The notes under the pieces are model-generated. The model did no database searches. It was given only the letters and a program-made list of their open reading frames with translations, and was not told where the DNA came from. A DNA stretch of 64,000 nucleotides, taken from positions 1 through 64,000 of the forward strand of contig NZ_SDLI01000007.1 of NCBI RefSeq assembly GCF_004123195.1, in the 5' to 3' direction. Numbering within the stretch: the first letter of the stretch is position 1; every line of letters begins with the position of its first letter. Positions 44,577-53,448 of the stretch are shown in pieces. This DNA is from Ammoniphilus sp. CFH 90114 (lineage in GTDB: Bacteria > Bacillota > Bacilli > Aneurinibacillales > RAOX-1). Made by a program: the position numbers and the translations under genes.

Positions 44577-44852
44577 TTACCCACCTGCAACCGGTGGGAA
44601 TAAGGCAAATTGGTCATCTGGTTTAACTACGGTCTGAAGTCCATTTTCATGAATGATATTTCTTCCATTTATGAATACATGAACGAAAGGCTTAAGCGTT
44701 CTCTCAGGGGTGAACACCTCATCTTCGTAAGCTGGGTACTTTTTAATAAGAGCCTCTAGAATTTGAATGACTGTATCCCCTTCATGGCTCTCAACTTCAA
44801 CCGTCTTATCTCCACAGATTTCTCGGAAATTGGCAAATACCTTGATGATCAT
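44577..44852 (-). CDS. moaD: MoaD/ThiS-family sulfur carrier
   Basis: The 91-residue ubiquitin-like protein has a MoaD core (VFANFREICGDKTVEVE, VHVFINGRNI, DQFALFPPVAGG) and the essential C-terminal Gly-Gly, thiocarboxylated to give sulfur to the pterin dithiolene. It is longer than a typical 81-residue MoaD, resembling the archaeal-type MoaD found with AOR enzymes. Convergent to the AOR gene and divergent from moeA. The partner E1 is probably the protein at 41231. No moaE is in the window. Confidence 0.88.
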   Translation of the reverse strand: MIIKVFANFREICGDKTVEVESHEGDTVIQILEALIKKYPAYEDEVFTPERTLKPFVHVFINGRNIIHENGLQTVVKPDDQFALFPPVAGG

Positions 44853-44994
44853 ATCCTTTCCCTCCCTTTGTCCTTATTATAATGGATATTCTGACAATCG
44901 GAGTGACAAAATCTGTTTTTCCTTAAAGTATTTCATCTCTGCTTGATGTGGCTATGGTAAAATAATAGGAAACTCGACAATGGTGGAGGCCCAC

Positions 44995-46227
44995 ATGAAA
45001 TTTTTTAACGTAAAAACGGTTCATGAGACTCTCTCAATAATTCGTGATCACTACCAACCTTTTAAGTCACCGGTGCGGGTCTCTCTACAAGATGCTTTAG
45101 GCAGAGTCCTGGCGGAAGATATACGTTCTACGGAGAATGTTCCTCCTTTTGCCCGTTCTACGGTAGATGGGTTTGCCGTTAAGGCTAGAGATACGTATGG
45201 GGCAACAGAGTCCCTTCCTGCTTTTCTTGATATCACCGGGCGCATTGATATGGGGAAGGCGGCGGACCGGCAACTTGAAGAGGGTCAAGCTCAGTACATC
45301 CCTACAGGAGGCATGTTGCCACCTGGGGCAGATAGTATTGTGATGATAGAGCATGTAGAAGAATTAGGTGAATTATTGAATGTGTATAAGCAAGTTGCAC
45401 CAGGCGAAAATATTGTTCAAGCTGGTGATGATGTACGAGTGGGCGCTCTCGTGATGGAAGCAGGACGTCGTTTAAGGCCACAGGATTTAGGGGTACTATC
45501 CTCCATTGGCCAAACGGAAATCCTGGTCTACCCAAAGCCGGTGGTTGGCATTTTGTCTACGGGAGATGAAATTGTTCCCCCAGAAAAGAAAGAGCTAGCT
45601 CCAGGAGAGGTTCGCGATATTAATGGAGTGACTATAGGTGCGGCTGCTGCAGAATACGGAGCGGATGTGATTTATGCAGGCATCGTTGCGGATGATTATG
45701 AGGAATTTTTACAGCGTGCCCAAGAACTTTTTGAAAAAGTGGACTTTATGCTTCTTTCTGGAGGAAGTTCCGTTGGGACTCGCGACTTTACCGTGCAAGT
45801 GCTTGAAGCTTTAGGGGAGCCAGGGGTATTAGTTCATGGCGTATCCATTAAGCCTGGCAAGCCGACGATTCTAGCTAAGGCTAAAGAAAAACCGATCATG
45901 GGATTGCCTGGTCACCCGGCCTCAGCCATGATTATCTTTGACCTATTTGGCCTTCCCATTTTAGAACAGATAGAGGGGTATAAGCGGGTAACCCCCGATA
46001 CGAGATTAGAGGCTCGGATTTCACGCAATATTCCATCAGCTGTGGGGCGAACCGATTACGTCCGAGTCCGATTAGAAGAGCGTCTGGATGGTTTATGGGC
46101 GGTTCCGGTATTCGGAAAGTCTGGTTTGATCTCTACCATGGCGGACAGTCACGGAATTGTGGAAATCACAGCCAATAAAGAAGGGGTATTAGAAGGACAG
46201 TACGTTAGAGTGAAGCTGTTCAACTAA
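44995..46227 (+). CDS. moeA: Molybdopterin molybdenum/tungsten transferase MoeA
   Basis: Inserts Mo or W into adenylylated molybdopterin. The 410-residue protein has the N-terminal DALGRVLAEDI, FARSTVDGFAV and IPTGGMLPPGADSIVMIEH motifs, the central MPT-binding domain with STGDEIV and LSGGSSVGTRDF, and a C-terminal beta domain. ATG 44995 is used with GGAGG five bases before. A second MoeA-like gene with a fused domain follows after 15 bases. Confidence 0.93.
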   Translation: MKFFNVKTVHETLSIIRDHYQPFKSPVRVSLQDALGRVLAEDIRSTENVPPFARSTVDGFAVKARDTYGATESLPAFLDITGRIDMGKAADRQLEEGQAQYIPTGGMLPPGADSIVMIEHVEELGELLNVYKQVAPGENIVQAGDDVRVGALVMEAGRRLRPQDLGVLSSIGQTEILVYPKPVVGILSTGDEIVPPEKKELAPGEVRDINGVTIGAAAAEYGADVIYAGIVADDYEEFLQRAQELFEKVDFMLLSGGSSVGTRDFTVQVLEALGEPGVLVHGVSIKPGKPTILAKAKEKPIMGLPGHPASAMIIFDLFGLPILEQIEGYKRVTPDTRLEARISRNIPSAVGRTDYVRVRLEERLDGLWAVPVFGKSGLISTMADSHGIVEITANKEGVLEGQYVRVKLFN

Positions 46228-46242
46228 GAGGGGGAGAGCACC

Positions 46243-48156
46243 ATGCGTAAAATATACTTAGAAGATACGCCGCTTGACGAAGCGCAGCGTGATATTCTTC
46301 ATAGAGCGATGTTTGAAAAAAAGATAGAATGGATTCCAACGCAAAAAGCTTTAGGGCGGGTAACGGCACAAGGAATCTTTGCAAAAGTTTCAATGCCCAA
46401 TTATCACGCTTCTGCCATGGACGGGATAGCGGTAAAAGCAGAAAAAACCTACACAGCTAACGAGCTGAATCCTGTTCGCCTTGTACGTCATGAGGACTAT
46501 GTAATCGTTGATACGGGAGATCCCATTCCACCCGGATTTGATGCGGTTATTATGATAGAAAACGTCCATCAAATTGATGAGGATACCCTCGAAATCTTAG
46601 ATGCCGCTGCGCCTTGGCAGCATATTCGCCCTATTGGTGAGGATGTGGTGATCGGCGAGATGATTGTTCCTGCTTATCACAAGCTTCGTGCGGTAGATCT
46701 GGGGGCATTGCTCGCTGGAGGAAATGTTGTTGTTCCCGTTTTGGCCAAGCCGAGGGTAGCTATCATTCCCACAGGAACGGAATTGATCCCTCCTTCTGAA
46801 GAGGTGAAGCTGGGGGAAATCATAGAATTTAACGGGACGGTATTTTCGGCCTATCTTGAAGAGTGGGGAGCTGAACCCGTATACCGTGGGATTGTAAAGG
46901 ACGATTATGAGCAGATCAAAGCAGCGGTGCTAGAGGCGGTGAAGGAGTCCGATATGGTCTTGCTGAATGCAGGCTCGTCTGCTGGGACCGAAGATTATAC
47001 GTATCATGTAGTCGCTGAACTAGGTGAAGTATTGACACACGGGGTAGCGACAAGACCAGGTAAACCCGTTGTGATCGGAATGATACAAGGAACACCGATT
47101 ATCGGTTTGCCAGGGTATCCTGTTTCTGCCTATTTGAATCTAGAGTGGTTCGCACGTCCTTTAGTCCACCATTATTACGGGCTGCAAGAAGTGAGCCGAC
47201 CAAAGCTAAAGGCGAAGATGGGTCGCCGCGTGGTGTCGGTTATGGGAGCGGAAGATTTTGTCCGCATGACGATTGGCTGTATTGATGGGCAGTATGTGGC
47301 TAATCCTTTAACCCGAGCGGCGGGTGTGACGATGTCTATGGTTAGAGCGGATGGCCTCTTGAGAATTCCTCCAGGAAACCTTGGGTTTGAGCAAGGGGAT
47401 GAAGCAGAGATTGAACTCTATCGACCTGTTGAGCAGATTAATCAAACGGTGGTTGTCACAGGAAGTCATGACCTATCGGTAGATGTATTGCATTCCTTGC
47501 TGCGTAAAACTTACCCTAACCAATTTTTGGTTTCTTCTCATGTGGGAAGTATGGGAGGTATCATGGCGATCCAGAAGGGTGAGGCTCATATGGCCGGCGT
47601 ACACCTATTCGATGAGAGCACCGGAACTTACAACGTTCCGTTTATCGAGAAATATCTAAGGGATAAAGAGGCTGTCTTGGTTAACCTTGTCTATCGGGAG
47701 CAGGGCTGGATCGTTCCGAAGGGAAATCCACTAGGAATCGAGAAGGTAGGCCAGCTAACCCAGTCGGGCGTTACGTATATTAATCGTCAAAGAGGCGCAG
47801 GTACGAGATTACTGTTTGACTATCTTCTTAAACAGGATCAGGTCCAAAGGGATCAAATTTACGGATATGACCGAGAGGCAATCTCTCACTTAAGCGTAGC
47901 CGCAGCGGTGGCTGGGGGCACGGCAGATGCAGGACTTGGAATCTACTCTGCTGCGCAGGCCATGGGACTTGATTTTGTCCCCGTTGCAGAAGAACGCTAT
48001 GATCTCTTGATTAGCCGAAGCTATTACGAGAGTGAAGAAGGCAAGAAAATGCTAGAGCTAATCAGCTCTTCTTCGTTCAAAGAAGAAGTGGAAGCCCTTG
48101 GCGGATATTCTTGCCGCGACACCGGAAAGGTGATGTACCAAAATTACAACGACTAA
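46243..48156 (+). CDS. MoeA fused to a periplasmic-binding-protein-like domain
   Basis: The 637-residue protein has a MoeA part (1-400; YHASAMDGIAV, PIPPGFDAVIMIEN, NAGSSAGTEDY) and a C-terminal PBP_like domain (about 405-630; VTGSHDLSVDVLHSLL, INRQRGAGTRLLFDYLL, GTADAGLGIYSAA). Such MoeA-PBP fusions occur in archaea and Bacillota; the PBP part may sense or bind molybdate, tungstate or the pterin. The protein has no signal peptide, so the PBP domain is cytosolic. Two MoeA proteins in one cell may divide Mo and W insertion. It is followed by moaA. Confidence 0.9.
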   Translation: MRKIYLEDTPLDEAQRDILHRAMFEKKIEWIPTQKALGRVTAQGIFAKVSMPNYHASAMDGIAVKAEKTYTANELNPVRLVRHEDYVIVDTGDPIPPGFDAVIMIENVHQIDEDTLEILDAAAPWQHIRPIGEDVVIGEMIVPAYHKLRAVDLGALLAGGNVVVPVLAKPRVAIIPTGTELIPPSEEVKLGEIIEFNGTVFSAYLEEWGAEPVYRGIVKDDYEQIKAAVLEAVKESDMVLLNAGSSAGTEDYTYHVVAELGEVLTHGVATRPGKPVVIGMIQGTPIIGLPGYPVSAYLNLEWFARPLVHHYYGLQEVSRPKLKAKMGRRVVSVMGAEDFVRMTIGCIDGQYVANPLTRAAGVTMSMVRADGLLRIPPGNLGFEQGDEAEIELYRPVEQINQTVVVTGSHDLSVDVLHSLLRKTYPNQFLVSSHVGSMGGIMAIQKGEAHMAGVHLFDESTGTYNVPFIEKYLRDKEAVLVNLVYREQGWIVPKGNPLGIEKVGQLTQSGVTYINRQRGAGTRLLFDYLLKQDQVQRDQIYGYDREAISHLSVAAAVAGGTADAGLGIYSAAQAMGLDFVPVAEERYDLLISRSYYESEEGKKMLELISSSSFKEEVEALGGYSCRDTGKVMYQNYND

Positions 48157-48174
48157 AAGAGAGTGGGTGAACAG

Positions 48175-49203
48175 ATGTCCAAACCTAACTTACATGCGAT
48201 CGATTCTCATCAGCGTCCACTCCGCGACTTGCGCATTTCCGTAACCGATCGCTGTAACTTTCGCTGTCAATACTGCATGCCAGCTGAAATTTTTGGACCA
48301 GATTTTAAATTCTTACCAAAAGAAAAGCTTCTCAGCTTCGAAGAATTAACTCGGTTGACGAGGATCTTTACGTCCTTAGGTGTAGAGAAGATCCGAATTA
48401 CGGGTGGAGAGCCGCTCATGCGCACCGATCTGCCTTTACTCATCGACATGCTTACCCAAGTAGAAGGGGTTCGAGATATCGCGATGACGACGAATGGCTC
48501 CTTGTTGAAGCGGCATGCTAAAAGCCTCAAAAAGGCAGGCTTGAACCGCGTGACCATTAGTTTGGACAGTTTGGATGAAGAACGTTTTGGCAAGATGAAT
48601 GGAAGAGGTTTTAAAGTAGCCGATGTATTGGAAGGTATTGAGGCGGCAGCTGAAGAAGGCATGAAAATCAAGATTAACATGGTCGTGCAAAAGGGAGTCA
48701 ATGACGAGGATATTCTTCCGATGGCTCAATATTTTTATGACAAAGGTCATATCCTTCGTTTCATCGAATTCATGGATGTGGGCAATACCAATGGCTGGAA
48801 GCTTGATCAAGTGGTTCCTAATCGTGAGATCGTTCGCCGAATCCATCAGGAGCTGCCACTTGAACCTGTCGACCCGAATTACTATGGGGAGACGGCTTCG
48901 CGCTATCGCTACGTAGGGACGGATAAGGAAATTGGATTGATCTCATCTGTTACGCAAGCGTTTTGCTCTACCTGTACCAGAGCTCGACTCTCGGCGGAAG
49001 GTAGTATCTACACTTGTTTATTTGCTTCCGAGGGGCATGACTTACGCAAGGTCATTCGTTCAGGGGCAACGGACGAAGAGATACGCCAGTTTATCGAAGA
49101 TGTTTGGTCTGCTAGAACGGATCGCTACTCAGAGGAAAGACTGAAAAACACCAAAGGTTTAAAAAAACGAACCAAAGTAGAAATGTCCCATATTGGCGGG
49201 TAA
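48175..49203 (+). CDS. moaA: GTP 3',8-cyclase MoaA
   Basis: The radical-SAM enzyme starts molybdopterin synthesis from GTP. The 342-residue protein has the SAM cluster motif CNFRCQYC, the GGEPLMR loop, and the second cluster cysteines in [18 protein letters not shown]. It ends in IGG, as MoaA needs for activity. ATG 48175 is used; GTG 48163 is in frame. It is the last gene of the moeA operon. moaB, moaC and moaE are not seen here. Confidence 0.94.
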   Translation: MSKPNLHAIDSHQRPLRDLRISVTDRCNFRCQYCMPAEIFGPDFKFLPKEKLLSFEELTRLTRIFTSLGVEKIRITGGEPLMRTDLPLLIDMLTQVEGVRDIAMTTNGSLLKRHAKSLKKAGLNRVTISLDSLDEERFGKMNGRGFKVADVLEGIEAAAEEGMKIKINMVVQKGVNDEDILPMAQYFYDKGHILRFIEFMDVGNTNGWKLDQVVPNREIVRRIHQELPLEPVDPNYYGETASRYRYVGTDKEIGLISSVTQAFCSTCTRARLSAEGSIYTCLFASEGHDLRKVIRSGATDEEIRQFIEDVWSARTDRYSEERLKNTKGLKKRTKVEMSHIGG

Positions 49204-49279
49204 CGGCTATCACTACAGCTAAGCGAGTATTTGGCTTGGCTTTTTTCTTTTTCAATTTATCTAAGGAGTTTTTATAACG

Positions 49280-49609
49280 ATGAAGTGGCTTCTTCTCTAT
49301 GTTCTACTCATAAACCTACTAACTTACTTTCTCTATGCTCAGGATAAGGGCCGAGCTCGCAAGAAAGAATGGCGTACGCCGGAGAGCCGATTGCTAGTCT
49401 TTGCTTCTATTGGTGGGGCGTTCGGGGCATGGCGAGGGATGAAGGACTACTATCATAAAATTAATAAGACTAGGTTTCGTGTCCTCATTCCTCTTTTTCT
49501 AGCTTTACAACTAGGAGTGCTAATTTATCTAGTCGACTATAAGATCCTCTTGCTAGCTATCCTTTTGCACGCTGTGATATTTTGGATTTTAAGAAAAATG
49601 AGGAGATGA
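49280..49609 (+). CDS. DUF1294 membrane protein
   Basis: The 109-residue protein has an N-terminal membrane segment, the DUF1294 signature (KEWRTPESRLLVFASIGGAFGAWRGMK, then YYHKINKTRF), and two more membrane segments. The function is unknown. A good AAGGAG site precedes the ATG. It is followed by a 580-bp gene-poor region. Confidence 0.82.
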   Translation: MKWLLLYVLLINLLTYFLYAQDKGRARKKEWRTPESRLLVFASIGGAFGAWRGMKDYYHKINKTRFRVLIPLFLALQLGVLIYLVDYKILLLAILLHAVIFWILRKMRR

Positions 49610-49710
49610 GTGAAATTAAGTTTATTTAAACTAAAAAAACCTCTCCTTGGAAGGAAATATGATCGGGAGAAATGAAGTACATAGGGTCACTTATTTGTAA
49701 TTATTAGCGG

Positions 49711-49954
49711 TTCGTGACTCCGTAACTAACGTTCGTGACATTGGAGAGTACTTTCGTAAGTTTGGTAAATTGGTTTTCGAAATAGCGAGATTACACTTGG
49801 ATTTATTTGGAATGATTTTAGGCGCGTGAATATAATAGTCGTTTTCGTGAGTATCACAAGACTATTATTTGTAATGGCTACAGCTTTGTGACAAATGACT
49901 TCTGTATCGTGACAAAAACCGATAAATCCGTGAGTATTTCCAAAAATTCGTGAG
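49711..49954. repeat. Irregular array of TTCGTGA(C/G)-type short repeats
   Basis: At least eight copies of TTCGTGAC, TTCGTGAG, TCCGTGAG or close variants (49711, 49732, 49753, 49844, 49885, 49906, 49927, 49947) occur in the 580-bp region 49610-50189, which contains no credible gene. Many lie 20-21 bp apart (49711/49732/49753 and 49885/49906/49927/49947). I see no known element. Confidence 0.6.
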
Positions 49955-50189
49955 TTTGCTGAACATATGGGGCCCTAACCAGCCGTTCTGAAGTTTCCAA
50001 GACGTCTAGTTCAGGGCCAATCTAAAAGAAAACGGTAAAAAAAATGTGCTGGCGAGGGTGGGGAGGGACGATTCTTTGGGTCTTCAAGTCACTTTTACAA
50101 TAAATTCATCAAAAAAGAGCTGAAAACTGACCATAATAAAAAAATCCGCAGGAACTTCTCGCCTACCCGACACTGACCCCTCACCCTAC

Positions 50190-50405
50190 CTATACATTAG
50201 ACGAATCATCATAATCATAGCGGAACCCATCCTGAACGGGCTCACCGACATTGGCAGTTAAGGCGTCCCCGGTACCTGGATTTCCTTGCAGCTTTTGTAG
50301 GACTTCCTGATAGGCGAGCACGGCTTGGTAATCGGCTTGATTCGCCATGGCTTCCTTTAACGCTTCCTCTATTACAGCTAAATCGTTGTTGCTCCACTGA
50401 ACCAC
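50190..50405 (-). CDS. Unknown 71-residue protein
   Basis: A GTG start with a strong AAGGAGGGA site supports it as real. The first half is helical (DLAVIEEALKEAMANQADYQ), the rest polar and acidic, ending DYDDSSNV. It has no membrane segment or recognised domain. It is divergent from the thiamine riboswitch operon. Confidence 0.6.
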   Translation of the reverse strand: MVQWSNNDLAVIEEALKEAMANQADYQAVLAYQEVLQKLQGNPGTGDALTANVGEPVQDGFRYDYDDSSNV

Positions 50406-50540
50406 TGGAATCCCTCCTTTTTAACATGTAGTATGTTTCTTAAGGGATGGAAATATGCTCCAGCTCTTTAGGGAGAGTGCCAATCTTGACAATAACCACC
50501 TCCGTGTTATCATAAAAGAGAACTAAATAGTTTGCCTAAT

Positions 50541-50697
50541 CCCTAGGGGAGCTTGTTACTAGCTGAGATGGAAGAGAGAACTTCCAGACCCTTTGTACCT
50601 GATCTGGTTAATACCAGCGTAGGGAAGTGGATAGCCGTATCGTATACATACGCTCATAGCTAACCGCTTTTCTTTCACAGGAGAGTGGTTTTTTGTT
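50541..50697 (+). promoter_or_regulatory. THI-box (TPP) riboswitch of the thiazole operon
   Basis: The conserved aptamer elements are AGGGGAGC, CTGAGATGG, the pyrophosphate-side ACCCTTTGTACCTGATCTGG, and AATACCAGCGTAGGGAA closing the three-way junction (50541-50626). A terminator (AACCGCT/AGTGGTT with one G-U pair, then TTTTTGTTTTT, about 50662-50697) follows. TPP binding should stop transcription before tenI. Confidence 0.95.
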
Positions 50698-50721
50698 TTT
50701 GTACGAAAGAGGGAGCTAAAG

Positions 50722-51354
50722 ATGCCAATACCTGAGTTGCATGTAATCAGTAATGGTAAACAACCGCTAGATCAGTTTGCTGATATCGCTGCTCTTGTTC
50801 ATCCTGTTGTATCGGCCCTGCACTTGAGGGAGAAGGCGAAGACAGCTCGGGAACTCCATGAATGGATCGAGTGTCTAGTAGAAAGGGGAGTACCAACCGA
50901 TAAAATCTACTTGAATGATCGAGTGGATGTGGCTTGGTCTACTAGGATAAGGGGAGTGCAATTAGCCTATCACAGCTTAGATCCTGTGCAGGTGAAACCA
51001 TTCTTCCCTACTTTAAGGATTGGTCGATCGGTTCATTCCGCAGCCGAAGCCGTGGCGATGGAGGAACAGGGAGCGGATTATCTCTTGTTTGGACATATCT
51101 TTGCTACAGGTTCTAAGCCAGGGCTTGAGGCCAGAGGGTTGGAAGCTTTAGCTAGAGTGGTAGATTCTGTCCAAATTCCTGTTATTGCTATTGGAGGAAT
51201 TGGTCCTGATCAAGTAAAAGACGTCATGGAAACAGGGGCGGCTGGCATTGCGGTTATGTCTGGAATCGTGGAGGCTAAGGACCCGCTGGATGTTGCCATG
51301 CACTACAGCGAAGCATTACTTCAAGGGGGAAGCAAAAATGGGATTGGTTTATGA
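50722..51354 (+). CDS. tenI: Thiazole tautomerase TenI
   Basis: The 210-residue TIM-barrel protein of the ThiE/TenI family carries ALHLREK in place of the LRxK pattern of thiamine phosphate synthase, with VIAIGGI and GAAGIAVMSGI phosphate-binding loops. TenI converts the ThiG product to the aromatic thiazole carboxylate. It is the first gene after the THI-box and its end overlaps thiO by 17 bases. A ThiE role is less likely but not excluded; no other thiE is in the window. Confidence 0.85.
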   Translation: MPIPELHVISNGKQPLDQFADIAALVHPVVSALHLREKAKTARELHEWIECLVERGVPTDKIYLNDRVDVAWSTRIRGVQLAYHSLDPVQVKPFFPTLRIGRSVHSAAEAVAMEEQGADYLLFGHIFATGSKPGLEARGLEALARVVDSVQIPVIAIGGIGPDQVKDVMETGAAGIAVMSGIVEAKDPLDVAMHYSEALLQGGSKNGIGL

Positions 51355-52456
51355 TGTAGCCATTATTGGCGGTGGAGTCATAGGGGGATCCATTGCCTTT
51401 CAATTAGCGAAGCGTGGGAAGAAGGTTATTGTCCTGGAGAAAGGAAGACTGGCTGAGCAAGCTTCTGGAGCGGCGGCAGGAATGTTGGCAGCACAAGGGG
51501 AGTTGGAGAAAGAAACCGGCCCATTGTTCAAGTTAGCCGTTCAGAGTAGGGCGATGTTTCCACACTTGGCAGAAGAGTTAAGAGAACTATCTGGTATCGA
51601 TATTAGCTTAATTAATCGTGGGATGCTGAAGATTGCCACGTCACAGGAACAAGTACATGAACTAAAAGAAGTGATGACTTGTCAGCTTCAAGCAGGCCAA
51701 GAGGCCGAGTGGCTGACAGGGGAGCAGGTTAGAGCTCGCGAACCCGGGTTATCCGAAGTGATCCTAGGTGCTATGTATATTCCCAATGACGGACAGGTCT
51801 TAGCTCCGGAGCTCTCCCTTGCCTTTCTAAAGTCTGCTGCTGTATTGGGAGCCGAGCTGCGGGAGTATACCGAAGTAAAGTCCCTTCTTGTTGAGAGAGG
51901 AGAAGTGAAGGGTGTTGTCACCCATGGTGAGACCATTCGCAGCGAGCAAGTGGTCGTCGCGACAGGAGCTTGGAGCGGATCATGGCTAGGTCAAGGAAAC
52001 GAACCTGCTACTGTCTATCCCGTAAAAGGAGAATGCTTATCCGTTCTGACCACACGTCCGTTACTACGAACTACGGTATTCTCTCACGGATGTTACTTGG
52101 TTCCAAAGAGAGGCGGAAGGCTCGTAATTGGGGCAACCATGAAGGAGCACACGTACGATCGCAAGGTTTCCATTGAAGGTATATCCACCCTCATGGAACG
52201 AGCGAAGCGCCTACTTCCGGCAATTGCTGAAGCAGAGTTCGAGAAGGCCTGGGCGGGCACCCGTCCGCAGACCCGGGATGGACTTCCCATTCTTGGAGAG
52301 CATCCCGAGTGGAAGGGAGTTTATCTGGCGGCAGGTCACTATCGCAATGGAATCTTACTGAGCCCGGTGACAGGGGTTGTTATTGCCGATTTAATGGAAG
52401 GAAAAGATGTGGGGGGAATCAAGCCCTTCCAAGCAGCCAGAGGATTAACGGTTTAA
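51338..52456 (+). CDS. thiO: Glycine oxidase ThiO
   Basis: A flavoprotein that makes dehydroglycine, the thiazole C-N unit, from glycine. The 372-residue DAO-fold protein has FAD loop DVAIIGGGVIGGSIAF, EQASGAAAGMLA, and the C-terminal GTRPQTRDGLPILGE and GHYRNGILLSP. Aerobic Bacillus-type thiamine synthesis uses ThiO instead of the radical-SAM ThiH. ATG 51338 is chosen inside the end of tenI, with a GGGGGAAG site; a longer in-frame start at 51248 lies fully inside tenI. Confidence 0.94.
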   Translation: MGLVYDVAIIGGGVIGGSIAFQLAKRGKKVIVLEKGRLAEQASGAAAGMLAAQGELEKETGPLFKLAVQSRAMFPHLAEELRELSGIDISLINRGMLKIATSQEQVHELKEVMTCQLQAGQEAEWLTGEQVRAREPGLSEVILGAMYIPNDGQVLAPELSLAFLKSAAVLGAELREYTEVKSLLVERGEVKGVVTHGETIRSEQVVVATGAWSGSWLGQGNEPATVYPVKGECLSVLTTRPLLRTTVFSHGCYLVPKRGGRLVIGATMKEHTYDRKVSIEGISTLMERAKRLLPAIAEAEFEKAWAGTRPQTRDGLPILGEHPEWKGVYLAAGHYRNGILLSPVTGVVIADLMEGKDVGGIKPFQAARGLTV

Positions 52457-52475
52457 TAGAAGGGAGGAATGGCCT

Positions 52476-52679
52476 TTGAAGCTTCATATTAATGGAGAAG
52501 AAATTCAAGTTCCAGATGCGGTTTCTTATGTAACAGATTTGATCCAGCATTTTGGTTTGGAAAATAAGGTGTTAATTATCGAACTCAACACGAACATTTT
52601 GCAAAAAGAGGAACACGCCCGCACGCAGTTGAGTGATGGTGATCGAGTAGAAATCGTACATTTTGTAGGAGGCGGATGA
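52476..52679 (+). CDS. thiS: Sulfur carrier ThiS
   Basis: The 67-residue ubiquitin-like protein ends in VGGG, with the terminal Gly-Gly thiocarboxylated through ThiF to give thiazole sulfur. It starts with TTG behind GGGAGG. One base separates it from thiG. Confidence 0.93.
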   Translation: MKLHINGEEIQVPDAVSYVTDLIQHFGLENKVLIIELNTNILQKEEHARTQLSDGDRVEIVHFVGGG

Positions 52680-52680
52680 C

Positions 52681-53448
52681 ATGTTAAAAATAGGATCATA
52701 TGAGTTTCGTTCGAGATTATTGTTAGGAACAGGGAAGTTCCCTAATTTTGAAATCCAAAAAGAAGCAGTAGATGTATCAGAAACGCAAATCCTTACGTTT
52801 GCCGTGAGACGCATGAATATCTTTGAACCAAGCCAGCCTAACTTTTTAGAAATGTTAGATGTGAAGAATTTCACCTTGCTTCCGAATACAGCAGGAGCGT
52901 CAACAGCTGAAGAAGCGGTAAGAATTGCGAGATTAGCGAAGGCTTCTGGTTTATGTGACATGATTAAGGTAGAAGTCATTGGCTGCCCTAAGACTCTATT
53001 GCCAGATCCAGTAGAAACTTTAAAGGCTTCCGAGATTCTATTAAATGAAGGTTTTACCGTTCTACCTTATACCTCAGACGACGTGTTGTTGGCTAAGAGA
53101 TTGCAAGATTTGGGTGTTCACGCGATTATGCCGGGAGCTTCCCCGATCGGCTCGGGTCAGGGAATTATTAACCCGCTGAATCTAAGCTTTATCATAGAAC
53201 AATCGACTGTACCTGTTATTGTGGATGCAGGAATCGGTTCCCCTTCCGATGCAGCGATTGCCATGGAGATGGGGGCAGATGGTGTTCTATTGAATACAGC
53301 TGTTTCTGGGGCAAAGGATCCAGTCAAGATGGCGCGTGCCATGAAGCTCGCAATCGAAGCGGGACGCATGGGCTATGAAGCGGGACGCATTCCGAAGAAG
53401 CGCTATGCCACAGCAAGCAGCCCGCAAGAAGGGATGAGCACGGTGTGA
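52681..53448 (+). CDS. thiG: Thiazole synthase ThiG
   Basis: Condenses deoxyxylulose phosphate, dehydroglycine and ThiS thiocarboxylate. The 255-residue barrel begins [19 protein letters not shown] and has the imine-forming Lys in [10 protein letters not shown], plus [20 protein letters not shown]. Its stop overlaps the thiF GTG. It forms the core of tenI-thiO-thiS-thiG-thiF. Confidence 0.96.
   Translation: MLKIGSYEFRSRLLLGTGKFPNFEIQKEAVDVSETQILTFAVRRMNIFEPSQPNFLEMLDVKNFTLLPNTAGASTAEEAVRIARLAKASGLCDMIKVEVIGCPKTLLPDPVETLKASEILLNEGFTVLPYTSDDVLLAKRLQDLGVHAIMPGASPIGSGQGIINPLNLSFIIEQSTVPVIVDAGIGSPSDAAIAMEMGADGVLLNTAVSGAKDPVKMARAMKLAIEAGRMGYEAGRIPKKRYATASSPQEGMSTV

Noticed and set aside
49711-49954. 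CRISPR array or replication origin (iteron or DnaA-box array)
   Set aside because: The motif is 7-8 bp with variable copies; it does not match the DnaA box TTATNCACA, and no rep or cas gene adjoins.
51248-51337. Upstream extension of ThiO
   Set aside because: The frame is open but lies wholly inside tenI without a ribosome site; the FAD loop begins just after ATG 51338.
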